Shown in pieces: positions 1 through 7,338 of a stretch of 11,734 nt of DNA. Positions within the stretch are counted from its first letter, which is position 1. Each line of letters starts with the position of its first letter. This DNA comes from an uncultured Fidelibacterota bacterium (GTDB taxonomy: Bacteria; Fidelibacterota; Marinisomatia; Marinisomatales; UBA8229): positions 1 through 11,734 of the forward strand of contig CAJXJG010000037.1 in assembly GCA_913054425.1 (NCBI GenBank). Reading direction: 5' to 3'. Under the pieces are notes generated by a model. It had not been told where the DNA came from and made no database searches. It worked only from the letters and a program-made list of their open reading frames with translations. The position numbers and the translations under genes are program-made.

Positions 1-455
1 TTATATTTCAAAATATCAGTAAGTTAAGTTAATGTGCTTTTTACGACCGCATCAGAGGTAATATAACTATAAATCAGCTACTCCATAGTTAGTCCGAAAT
101 ATTTATCCTACTTTTTAGATCTATACCCTTAAAAATTAATCTTTATTCTAAAAGATGTACTTTCTTCTAGGAATTTAGCTGTTTCCTACTTTAAATTTGT
201 ATTATCCAGATTCCATAATTATTTTAAATGAAATGTTGAACTGTATTTCAAAGATACGTAAAGCCAAACTTAGGTTTTTTATTAAAGATGTTTGAGGATT
301 TCTACATGACCTTCCATTTACATGATTTTTTTAAATCATTCATACTTGACTGTTCATATGAAAGACTTTGGTAAGTTTTAATTTGGGGCCTACTATTTCC
401 ACTAAAATACGGTATGCATGAGTAGCAACATACTTGTCTCATTGATTAACAAATT
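1..455. other. AT-rich stretch with no recognisable gene
   Basis: I see no reading frame of useful length, RNA gene or protein remnant on either strand. It lies downstream of the semialdehyde dehydrogenase gene. The only structure noted is a 7-bp inverted repeat at 322-328 and 333-339 (ATGATTT / AAATCAT with a four-T loop). It has no G+C-rich stem and is not a convincing terminator for the minus-strand gene. Confidence 0.5.
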
Positions 456-1967
456 TTAATAAGGCATCATATCAGTAGGTAGCATAAATGTTGGCATATT
501 TTGATAACAAACTGGCCGCAGGAATCTCCTAATAGACATTGTTCCTACAGATGTTGCTCCAAAATTAGTTGAGGCTGGAAATGGACCCCCATGGACCATA
601 CTGTCACACACTTCAACCCCTGTCGAGAATCCGTTGGCAAGAATCCGACCGGCCTTTCTTTCAAGAATCGGAAATAACTTTTGCGCCTCATTCTGATCCG
701 AATCATCCATATGTAAAGTGCAAGTTAATTGGCCCTTCAGTTTTTTTGCAATCTCTATCATTTCGCTAAAGTCTTTTACCTTTACAACAAGACCAGACGG
801 CCCAAACACTTCCTCGGATAATTCATAATTAGTAAGCCAAGTTTTTGCAGTTGTAACGAAAAGCTGTGGAGATGCTGTTCTGCTTATTTTAATTGGATTA
901 TTAAGTTGCCCAACTGCATCAAAAGAAGCCATACGTTCGCATCCAATACGAAAAGCTTCCGAAATACCATCTGTCAACATCATCTGTGAATCTACTTTGG
1001 AAAGCATAGTAGTCACATCGTTTATAAATTTTTCTGCAGCAGCTCCTTCAATTACTATTGCGATACCAGGATTAGTACAAAATTGGCCAGCTCCCATGGT
1101 CAATGATCCTACCCACCCAGAAGCTATTTCTTCACCTCGGTTCGCAATTGCTTGAGGTAGCAGAAACATGGGGTTTACAGACCCCAATTCCCCAAAGAAA
1201 GGGATCGGTTCTTCTCTAGCGGCACACAGATCGTATAGTGCTTTCCCGCCGGCAAATGACCCCGTAAAACCAACAGCTTTAATCAATGGATGTTTAACCA
1301 GTGCTTGACCAACTTCACGTGATCCACCTTGAACAACTGAGACAGTACCGGGATGAATATTACATGCTTTAATAGATTCATTGATTGCTTGAGCAACAAT
1401 TTCACTAGTACCAGGATGTGCAGAATGACCTTTGACAATAACCGGACAACCTGCTGCTAGGGCCGCTGCAGTATCACCACCGGCTACTGAAAAAGCGAGT
1501 GGAAAGTTAGAGGCTCCGAATACAGCAACAGGACCAACGGGACGTTGTATCAGGCGAATATCAGGTCGTGGCAGTGGAACTCTATTTGGCAATGCTACAT
1601 CATTTCTTCTATCTAAATAGTCGCCATTCTCAATATGTTCTGCAAAAAGACGTAATTGCCCCACAGTTCTATTACGTTCTCCTTCCAGACGTGCCTCAGG
1701 GAGGCCAGTTTCTTGACTACCGATTTTGGTTATTTCATCACCACGTTTATCTATTTCATCAGCAATTTTATTTAAGAAAAAACTTCTTTCGCTGCGAGTA
1801 TTATAGCCGTAGCTGTAGAACGCCTCCTCTGCAGCTTTTGCGGCTTTATCAATTAGTGTCGGCGTTCCTACACTAAATTTGTATGATGGACCGTCTGACG
1901 GTGAAGATTTAAATGAATCACCACCTCCTATCCAGTTTCCAGCGATTAGATGCTTACCTGTTATCAT
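456..1967 (-). CDS. Alpha-ketoglutarate semialdehyde dehydrogenase (2,5-dioxovalerate dehydrogenase), NAD(P)+
   Basis: A cytoplasmic aldehyde dehydrogenase of 503 residues, the usual length for this family. It should oxidise 2-oxoglutarate semialdehyde to 2-oxoglutarate, the last step of hydroxyproline, glucarate/galactarate and oxidative pentose breakdown. Visible landmarks are the oxyanion Asn154 in GASNFPLAF, cofactor Lys179 in VIVKGH, the FTGS turn at 234-237, the general base Glu260 in FFGELGS, the catalytic Cys297 in GQFCTNPG, and EEVFGP at 386-390. The GELGSVNP and GQFCTNP forms are typical of the KGSADH subgroup rather than betaine or succinate-semialdehyde dehydrogenases. The ATG start at 1967 gives the normal N-terminus (GKHLIAGNWIGG); upstream TTGGAA is a weak ribosome-binding site. 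It is last in the minus-strand series, 262 bp after uxuA, so it may have its own promoter. The family is certain; the exact substrate is inferred. Confidence 0.88.
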   Translation of the reverse strand: MITGKHLIAGNWIGGGDSFKSSPSDGPSYKFSVGTPTLIDKAAKAAEEAFYSYGYNTRSERSFFLNKIADEIDKRGDEITKIGSQETGLPEARLEGERNRTVGQLRLFAEHIENGDYLDRRNDVALPNRVPLPRPDIRLIQRPVGPVAVFGASNFPLAFSVAGGDTAAALAAGCPVIVKGHSAHPGTSEIVAQAINESIKACNIHPGTVSVVQGGSREVGQALVKHPLIKAVGFTGSFAGGKALYDLCAAREEPIPFFGELGSVNPMFLLPQAIANRGEEIASGWVGSLTMGAGQFCTNPGIAIVIEGAAAEKFINDVTTMLSKVDSQMMLTDGISEAFRIGCERMASFDAVGQLNNPIKISRTASPQLFVTTAKTWLTNYELSEEVFGPSGLVVKVKDFSEMIEIAKKLKGQLTCTLHMDDSDQNEAQKLFPILERKAGRILANGFSTGVEVCDSMVHGGPFPASTNFGATSVGTMSIRRFLRPVCYQNMPTFMLPTDMMPY

Positions 1968-2049
1968 ATTATTATTCCAATTTATAGTATATTATTATTA
2001 AAGACATAGAACTTCTCAGTTATGAATTATTTTTATGCCATCCTTAACC

Positions 2050-2078
2050 ATCATAAATTAGTCCATATACTACCTCAA
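2050..2078 (-). promoter_or_regulatory. Possible sigma70 promoter for the semialdehyde dehydrogenase gene
   Basis: On the minus strand a TTGAGG -35-like hexamer (2073-2078) and a TATGAT -10-like hexamer (2050-2055) are 17 bp apart, about 80 bp before the ATG at 1967. It sits in the 262-bp gap after uxuA, where a separate promoter would make sense. The region is AT-rich, so chance matches are expected. Confidence 0.3.
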
Positions 2079-2229
2079 CCTATTTTCAATCATTACTGAA
2101 TTAGTCCTAGGATCTCTACCAAATTATATTAATGGTACTACTGTTCCAGCAATTTATATCCGTAAATATATGATAATATTTTAAAATATGAAACGAACAC
2201 ATTTCCTTAAAAGTACAGTAACAAAATTT

Positions 2230-3306
2230 TCAAACTTCTTCTTTATCAATAGCTTGCATTGCACCCTTCATATAGCCTAAAGCAAACGCCATTCCCGCAT
2301 GCCATGAAGATTCACAGCTCATTTCAGGACTATGATCCGGAACTAATATTCCTTCATAGTGATTTTTTTTTAGAATTTTGAGGACCCTAATCATATCAAT
2401 GTCTCCCTCATCCACAAAAACTTCCTGGTATTTGGGGACTTTCCCTTTCACATTTCGGAAATGGATGTAACAAATTTTCTTTTGTTTCGTATAGTTCTCA
2501 ATTGATTCATAGATATCACCTTCACTCATTTCCTGGATCGTTCCCATGCAAAATTCTAGACCATTAGCTGGACTCGGTACAAAATCAAGTAAATTCTGGT
2601 ATTTGTAGGGCTGGTTGACTAACCTGGCTGTTCCTCGAAGTGTATCCATTGGAGGATCATCAGGATGGGCTGCCATTCTGACTCCATTTTCTTCAGCGAC
2701 AGGAATGATTTCTTTTAAAAAATATTCAAGTCTTTGCCACAATTCAATATCCGAAATAGGAGAAACAGTTCCTTTTGGGGCCTCAGGGTCGTATACCATA
2801 TTCCATACCATACCTTTAGGAATTGGTCGCTGATGATCAATATCATTTTCATCAAATTTGATTGAAATCGCTTCCCCTCGCCCTACAGGGCCTTTGGTCC
2901 ATCCCCAGACTCCAGCAATGCTAAAATTGTATCCAATGATTGGAATGCCAGCTTTGCCCACATTCCTAATAATTGTTTTCAAGTCTTCCATCTGTTCTTT
3001 TTTCCTGGGACCATCCAACAGAATATCTGACCAATGAGCAGGATCAAAATTTTCAATTGCTTCCCAAATCAATCCATGTTCGTTCAGGGATTTTTTGATT
3101 TCAATCAATTCCTCATAAGTCCACAGTTTCCCCTGATTGGTGGTAGTTCCCCAGCCTTCTAATTCAGAACCTCTTGACAGATTAGGATTTTTTCCTTTAA
3201 AATAGTCAACTAAATGGACGACAACATGAGTCGCACCAGCTTGCCTTGTGAATTTGAAATTTTCTACATTCAATGAATCTCTATACAATCCTAAACCTAA
3301 TTTCAT
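2230..3306 (-). CDS. uxuA: D-mannonate dehydratase
   Basis: This 358-residue protein is a mannonate dehydratase (UxuA family, TIM barrel). It should dehydrate D-mannonate to 2-keto-3-deoxy-D-gluconate in the cytoplasm during glucuronate breakdown. Family motifs read clearly from end to end: EAIENFDPAHW near residues 82-92, YNFSIAGVWGW at 126-136, AAHPDDPP at 212-219, GLEFCMGT at 249-256, YIHFRNVKG at 280-288 and VPDHSPEM at 322-329. The metal-binding set matches the family: His214, Cys253, His282 and Asp324. The length fits the shorter type found in Gram-positive and many marine or host-associated bacteria (E. coli UxuA is about 394). The ATG at 3306 is preceded by AAAGG at good spacing. It follows the SDR gene by 131 bp and is probably cotranscribed with it. 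The protein looks intact. Confidence 0.92.
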   Translation of the reverse strand: MKLGLGLYRDSLNVENFKFTRQAGATHVVVHLVDYFKGKNPNLSRGSELEGWGTTTNQGKLWTYEELIEIKKSLNEHGLIWEAIENFDPAHWSDILLDGPRKKEQMEDLKTIIRNVGKAGIPIIGYNFSIAGVWGWTKGPVGRGEAISIKFDENDIDHQRPIPKGMVWNMVYDPEAPKGTVSPISDIELWQRLEYFLKEIIPVAEENGVRMAAHPDDPPMDTLRGTARLVNQPYKYQNLLDFVPSPANGLEFCMGTIQEMSEGDIYESIENYTKQKKICYIHFRNVKGKVPKYQEVFVDEGDIDMIRVLKILKKNHYEGILVPDHSPEMSCESSWHAGMAFALGYMKGAMQAIDKEEV

Positions 3307-3376
3307 ATTGGCCTTTATTTTGAGCTTTATTGCAGGTCCTTGCTAATACCCAAATTATTGTTGCGTTTTTAGATGT

Positions 3377-3401
3377 TCATTTCTTCTCCTCAGAGAAATG
3401 A
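3377..3401. other. 8-bp inverted repeat between the SDR gene and uxuA
   Basis: TCATTTCT and AGAAATGA are perfect inverted repeats separated by 9 nt. On the transcribed minus strand there is no U-run after the stem, so it is not a classical terminator. The loop carries GAGGAG, placed shortly before an ATG that opens only a three-codon frame (Met-Asn-Ile-stop). It could be an mRNA processing or attenuation hairpin, an operator, or chance. Confidence 0.3.
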
Positions 3402-3437
3402 CTTTCTTAGCCTTTGACAGTTTTGCATTCAATAGTC

Positions 3438-4208
3438 TCAAAATCCAATGGATGCCCCGCCATCAACAGGAAGACAAACACCGGTTATAAATTTTCCAGC
3501 AGGAGAAACTAGACTAACCGCAACCCAGCCAATGTCCTCAATCTCTCCAAATCTTCCCATTGGGGTCCTTCCCAAGATTTTTTCAACTCTTTTAGGGTCA
3601 GATTCTGTGGCTTTCCTCATCATGGCGGTATCAATGAATCCTGGAGCAATCGCATTTACGCGGATTCCTTGAGGTGACCATTCGGTTGCCAGTGATCTAA
3701 CCATTCCAAGATAAGCTGATTTTGCAGCAGAGTATGCTGTGACACTTGGAATCCCAATTAAAGAAGCCAATGAAGCAATGAAGAGGATATTTCCCTTTGA
3801 CGACACCAACATCTGTTTTGCAACCTGTCGACTTAAAGAAAATGCTCCTAAGACGTTCACATTCAAAACCTGGAGAAATTCTTCTTCTGTAACATCAATC
3901 GCAGCTTTTTTTAGGTGCATTCCTGCGTTATTCACAAGAATACTGATGTGCCCGTGCTGTTGATTTATTGAATCAATCAGTGATTCAGATTTTTCATATT
4001 TAGTCACATCATATACCCTATAGTCAGCCATATGACCCAATTCCTTAACGGCTTTTTGCAATGGCTCATCGCGGCGACCAACAATAATTACTTTTGCACC
4101 AAAGTTAACAAAAGCCTTCGCAATTCCAAAACCAATTCCAGTGCCACCACCAGTAATTAATGCTATTTCATTGTCAAGTTTAAATGGGTTTCTAAATTCT
4201 TGCTGCAT
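3438..4208 (-). CDS. SDR-family oxidoreductase, probably sugar-acid dehydrogenase (gluconate 5-dehydrogenase or fructuronate reductase type)
   Basis: A classical short-chain dehydrogenase of 256 residues, the standard length. The Rossmann glycine motif TGGGTGIG is at 19-26, NNAG at 93-96, and the catalytic Ser146, Tyr159 and Lys163 are in the expected order (YSAAK at 159-163). The C-terminus (GVCLPVDGGASIGF) is like gluconate 5-dehydrogenase-type enzymes. Arg45-Arg46 after the second strand suggest NADP(H). It lies between an RraA-like aldolase (54 bp upstream) and uxuA (131 bp downstream). The uxuA neighbour makes an SDR-type fructuronate/mannonate oxidoreductase a sensible guess, as SDR enzymes can fill the UxuB role (Bacillus). 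The ATG at 4208 has ACAGGAAA eight bases upstream. The fold and catalytic set are certain; the substrate is an inference. Confidence 0.87.
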   Translation of the reverse strand: MQQEFRNPFKLDNEIALITGGGTGIGFGIAKAFVNFGAKVIIVGRRDEPLQKAVKELGHMADYRVYDVTKYEKSESLIDSINQQHGHISILVNNAGMHLKKAAIDVTEEEFLQVLNVNVLGAFSLSRQVAKQMLVSSKGNILFIASLASLIGIPSVTAYSAAKSAYLGMVRSLATEWSPQGIRVNAIAPGFIDTAMMRKATESDPKRVEKILGRTPMGRFGEIEDIGWVAVSLVSPAGKFITGVCLPVDGGASIGF

Positions 4209-4262
4209 TTAATTTTCCTGTTTATTGTGTAAGAACAATTGAACACTTTTTTCTTTGTTTTG

Positions 4263-4910
4263 TTAAAACTTACGATACTTTAGATATGCTTCTTCAGGAT
4301 CAACACCTTTGAGAATAGCCAATCTTACAGCATTCTCTGTTGTGACCATTTCTTCGGCGTCGGAAATAACTTTATCAATTAATCCGTGAGGAATAATGAC
4401 TGTTGAATCCCGGTCAGCCATAACGTAATCCCCATTGTGAATAGTTACATCCCCTATCTTAATATCGTTTTCAAAAGCATCCGGAATCCATTTTCCCACG
4501 ATATCAACCGATGTGAAAAATTTACAGAATACCGGGAATCCTAGTTTTTCTATGAATGAAGAATCACGACATCCACCATCCACAATGTAGCCACGGACAC
4601 CTCTAGACTTCAATGTTTCTGCAGAGAGTTCACCCATTAGCGCAATTTCATTGTTGTTTGGCTGACAAATCACAACACTGTCTGCTGGAACCTTTGATAA
4701 TAACCTGACCCACGCTAACAAGGTTTCTTCTTCTCCGAGACTATAGTCTATATGGCCTCTGACCGTATAAACTGATCCGGCCACTTTTGTGTTTATGTCG
4801 AGTGGTCTAATTTCATGAGGCAATACACACTGAGCATGACCCAGTCTGGTCAAAGCATCATAGATAACACAACTGTATGTTTTTTCCAAACGGTCAGCAT
4901 AGTCAGACAT
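4263..4910 (-). CDS. RraA-like family protein (probable 4-hydroxy-2-oxo-acid aldolase / oxaloacetate decarboxylase type)
   Basis: A 215-residue RraA-fold protein. Relatives in catabolic clusters are divalent-metal aldolases that release pyruvate from 4-hydroxy-2-oxo dicarboxylates, or decarboxylate oxaloacetate; the fold is also known from the RNase E inhibitor RraA. The signature is present: Gly93 in MGELSAE, then GYIVDGGCRDS at 107-117 with Arg115-Asp116, the substrate and metal ligands, followed by FPVFCK at 125-130. The ribosome-binding site AAAGGA is five bases before the ATG at 4910. It lies 40 bp after a sugar-transporter permease remnant and 54 bp before an SDR gene, so a catabolic enzyme is far more likely than an RNase regulator. 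What it cleaves here cannot be read from sequence; no kinase or KDPG aldolase is seen nearby, so it may act on a keto-acid made by the SDR or UxuA branch. Confidence 0.82.
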   Translation of the reverse strand: MSDYADRLEKTYSCVIYDALTRLGHAQCVLPHEIRPLDINTKVAGSVYTVRGHIDYSLGEEETLLAWVRLLSKVPADSVVICQPNNNEIALMGELSAETLKSRGVRGYIVDGGCRDSSFIEKLGFPVFCKFFTSVDIVGKWIPDAFENDIKIGDVTIHNGDYVMADRDSTVIIPHGLIDKVISDAEEMVTTENAVRLAILKGVDPEEAYLKYRKF

Positions 4911-4950
4911 ATTGTTCCTTTTTTTCTGTCGGATTGAGTAATTATTTATA

Positions 4951-5121
4951 CTATTCCTTTATTCCACTGGTAGTAATGCCTTGCAAAATATTTTTGCGCA
5001 AGATTGCAAAGACAACCAACATCGGGATGACCGTTACTACAGCGCCTGCTGAAATAGCACCATATTCGATGTAGAACTGTCTCCCGAGAGCCTCAATCAA
5101 TTTTTCATCTGACACTGCCCC
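4951..5121 (-). pseudogene. 3' remnant of a carbohydrate ABC transporter permease (MalG type)
   Basis: The last ~55 codons of a binding-protein-dependent sugar permease. The frame reads LIEALGRQFYIEYGAISAG, then a hydrophobic segment (VVTVIPMLVVFAILRKN), and ends in LQGITTSGIKE, the usual cytoplasmic tail (GLTxGAVKG in relatives). About 220 N-terminal residues expected for this family, including the EAA loop, are missing. The frame stays open to 5181 only by crossing the end of the sulfatase gene in another frame, so 5116-5125 looks like a recombination junction. The fragment sits 40 bp before the RraA-like gene, which suggests the original operon was transporter genes followed by the aldolase, SDR and uxuA. 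The remnant cannot make a functional transporter. The family call is strong; the exact breakpoint is uncertain by about ten bases. Confidence 0.8.
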
Positions 5122-5125
5122 TAGT

Positions 5126-6586
5126 CTACATTGGGCCCACTCGCGGTGGCCCCAGATCCAGAATACGCATAGATGCATCAAAGCTTGCTTTCATAAGGAC
5201 GGCTTTGATATGCCCGTGGTCTGGCGAGTTCCAAAGGTTATCGAACTCCCAGGGGTCAACCTCAAGATCATAAAGCTCGCCAAAATCATGTTGGTGATAA
5301 TTGATGATTTTATACTTTCGGTTCCGGTACATTGTCCCCAGCGATCCTTCTTTGTGATCCAGTGCATCATAGTATTCGCTACGGACAAAATCACGAAATG
5401 AATGACCATCCAAGCGACCTTCGAGGATTGATCGCAGACTTCGACCTTGCATATAATCGGGAATATGAATCCCACAAAAATCAAGCAAAGTTGGAGCTTT
5501 ATCCGTCAACTCGACAAGTGCATCACTAACCAGACCTTCTTCAATACGCCCCGGACAATTAAAAATCAGTGGCACACGAACCAACCCTTCATAGAAGCGA
5601 CAGCCTTTCTGTATCAGACCATGATCACCTAATGTTTCGCCGTGATCGGAGGTAAAGACTATAATTGTACGTTCGCGCTGACCGGTCTTTCCCAAATGAT
5701 CGACAACACGGGCAAGCTGATCGTCGATCAGTTTTATCATCGCATAATAGGCAGCCTGCAGGGTCTTCACATCCCGCTGGCCGCTGCTTTCCCCCTGTGT
5801 GCCTCCGCCAGGTACAATCGGTTTTGCAACAATTGGGTTTTTTATATCTAGGTCTTCTGGATTACAAGCGCGGGACTGGAAATCAAGGACTTCCAACTCG
5901 CGTTGTTGGACCAGATCACTTTCCTGAAAATAAGACCCTGGCATCTTTTCCGGCGAAAATTTGTCCCGGTATTCGACAGGCGGATTAAAGGGAGGGTGCG
6001 GGTCATAAATATTTACGCTCAGCAGCCACGGGATATCTTTGTTTTCGGAAACGAACTCCTTGGTTTTTTCAGCACACCAAGTGGTTTGATGAAGCTCTGT
6101 CGGCACGCCATCCAAATCATCTGTCAAATCCGCTAATTTGTAGCCCTTGGAGAGCACCCAGTCGGCGTAATCGTGTCCAGTTTCCCAATTGTCCCTTGGC
6201 GCATGGCTATATTTAAAATACGAGTAACCATCATCAGCACGTGGCTCAATACGATTGTAGGCACTGGCTAAATGCAATTTCCCAATGTTGCCACACAAAT
6301 ATCCAGCATCAGCGAATATTTTCGTAACCAATGGCACATTGGCAGGGAAATAATCGTTTCCGTTACGCGTTACATGAATGCTACTCGGATACAATCCTGT
6401 CAGAAAGCTTGCGCGGCTTGGTGTGCAAATCGGCGACTGACAATAGGCATGTGTAAATGCCGTTCCAGATGCACAAAGGGCATCAATTGTCGGTGTATCA
6501 ACGTGCGGGTTCCCCAAAGCACCAATGGTATCGAAACGTTGCTGGTCTGTGCATATCCACAGAATGTTAGGTCGGTCGTGGCTCAT
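5126..6586 (-). CDS. Sulfatase (formylglycine-dependent, alkaline phosphatase superfamily), no signal peptide
   Basis: A 486-residue type I sulfatase that should hydrolyse a sulfate ester. The formylglycine site is Cys54 in CTPSR (54-58), continuing ASFLTG. Metal and active-site residues are visible: Asp14 followed by Gln15 in CTDQQR, Lys103 and His105 in GKLHL, Asp195 and His197 in YDPHPP, Asp314-His315 in SDHGE, and Lys327. The C-terminal subdomain motif GELYDLEVDPWEFDNLW is at 436-452. The N-terminus (MSHDRPNILWICTDQQR) begins directly with the catalytic strand and has no signal peptide, so the enzyme is probably cytoplasmic and acts on an imported sulfated compound. A separate maturase is needed and is not in the window. 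No clear ribosome-binding site precedes the ATG at 6586. The gene is richer in G+C than the flanking genes and ends five bases from a truncated permease, consistent with acquisition. It looks intact; the substrate is unknown. Confidence 0.9.
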   Translation of the reverse strand: MSHDRPNILWICTDQQRFDTIGALGNPHVDTPTIDALCASGTAFTHAYCQSPICTPSRASFLTGLYPSSIHVTRNGNDYFPANVPLVTKIFADAGYLCGNIGKLHLASAYNRIEPRADDGYSYFKYSHAPRDNWETGHDYADWVLSKGYKLADLTDDLDGVPTELHQTTWCAEKTKEFVSENKDIPWLLSVNIYDPHPPFNPPVEYRDKFSPEKMPGSYFQESDLVQQRELEVLDFQSRACNPEDLDIKNPIVAKPIVPGGGTQGESSGQRDVKTLQAAYYAMIKLIDDQLARVVDHLGKTGQRERTIIVFTSDHGETLGDHGLIQKGCRFYEGLVRVPLIFNCPGRIEEGLVSDALVELTDKAPTLLDFCGIHIPDYMQGRSLRSILEGRLDGHSFRDFVRSEYYDALDHKEGSLGTMYRNRKYKIINYHQHDFGELYDLEVDPWEFDNLWNSPDHGHIKAVLMKASFDASMRILDLGPPRVGPM

Positions 6587-6596
6587 ATTATTTAAT

Positions 6597-6831
6597 ATGA
6601 AAAAACTTAAAGATTGTTATAACTGTATATGGTGTTGTAGTGAAACGAAAAAGAGAATATATTGATTTGAACCCATACTTCAAGACTCATTATGTAAGTG
6701 ATGTGAACTTTGATGGAGATGGTAAATTTTTTGATGGACTATATTATTTCAAGGACTATAGGAAAATATTTAATCATGAATTAGATATAGTTTTTGTCTC
6801 TTGGATACCCCTCACATCCTCTCTAATTTAA
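6597..6831 (+). pseudogene. Possible 5' fragment of an unidentified plus-strand gene with a frameshift in an A6 run
   Basis: An ATG at 6597 is followed by six A residues (6600-6605). As written the frame ends after 22 codons. If one A were removed it would read MKNLKIVITVYGVVVKRK and continue in an open frame (YIDLNPYFKTHYVSDVN, then LDIVFVSWIPL) to a stop at 6829-6831. That reads more like protein than the other frames here. Without the repair, only a GTG at 6640 could start it (63 codons) and there is no ribosome-binding site. The family is unknown; the start is vaguely like a glycosyltransferase. It diverges from the sulfatase gene, whose ATG is only 10 bp away. Chance cannot be excluded. 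Confidence 0.3.
6616..6644 (-). promoter_or_regulatory. Possible sigma70 promoter for the sulfatase gene
   Basis: On the minus strand TTCACT (6639-6644) and TATAAC (6616-6621) are separated by 17 bp. Transcription would begin near 6609, giving a leader of roughly 25 nt before the ATG at 6586. The leader has no evident Shine-Dalgarno sequence. The site lies inside the possible plus-strand gene fragment, which supports that fragment being dead. Confidence 0.35.
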
Positions 6832-7338
6832 GTAACTAAAGCTGCACTACCGATAAATGAAGAGTCCCTTGGGATAACACGGTCCCAGATCCACTCCTCC
6901 GTTGAGGAGAGATGCCTTAACATCCTCTATCTCCGTGGTGGCTCTGACAATGGTTACGTATTGTTTCATCCAGAGCGCCCAACTGAGGGTCATCTCCTTC
7001 TGATATCCGTGTTGAAAGTTGTAACTGTCAGTATCGCACAATAACAATTTTAACATGCCGAAGTGATACGAGACCAAATTCCAGTCTCCTCAACATTTAA
7101 TTGTCCTACAAGTTTTATACATGACCATCTTTCATCACTTACACTCGCTTTGATATCTAAACTAGACTCACAAATTAAAGAATTTTCATCATCTGTGGAA
7201 GTAAAAGAAAAAAACTATTCTTTCTATAAAGCTTGTCAGGCAACCTATAATTAGTTAACAGTCTATGGATTGAATATTGATGTGGTAATATCTTCAATTC
7301 AAGTATGTTCATAAATAATTAGTAAGTACAATTTTAAT
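6832..7338. other. Scrambled intergenic stretch with short unassigned open runs
   Basis: No recognisable gene. About 6836-7075 is visibly richer in G+C than the AT-rich sequence on both sides, so it may be a separate inserted fragment. A minus-strand run of 54 open codons (7214-7053, stop at 7050-7052) reads protein-like (for example SDERWSCIKLVGQLNVEE) but has no usable start and no family I recognise. Within the G+C-rich block, minus and plus frames stay open for 60-75 codons without matching anything known. CTCCTC and GAGGAG form a 6-bp inverted repeat at 6894-6909. This looks like gene debris rather than a regulatory region. Confidence 0.4.
7270..7297. other. Imperfect stem-loop downstream of the DapA-family gene
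   Basis: TTGAATATT (7270-7278) and AATATCTTCAA (7287-7297) can pair with one bulge around an 8-nt loop. It is about 40 bp beyond the minus-strand stop at 7339. The stem is AT-rich and no T-run follows on the minus strand, so a terminator role is only possible. Confidence 0.2.

Noticed and set aside
322..339. 7-bp inverted repeat with a T-rich loop, possible terminator for the minus-strand dehydrogenase gene
   Set aside because: The stem is nearly all A/T and is not followed by a T-run on the minus strand; it is over 100 bp past the stop codon.
5665..5988. Several plus-strand frames of 60-107 codons inside the sulfatase gene, and similar ones opposite the other enzymes
   Set aside because: They lie wholly opposite genes with clear catalytic motifs and have no motifs of their own.
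7063..7254. Plus-strand 63-codon frame beginning with GTG
   Set aside because: No ribosome-binding site, no recognisable motif, and an equally open minus-strand frame overlaps it. Treated as debris.
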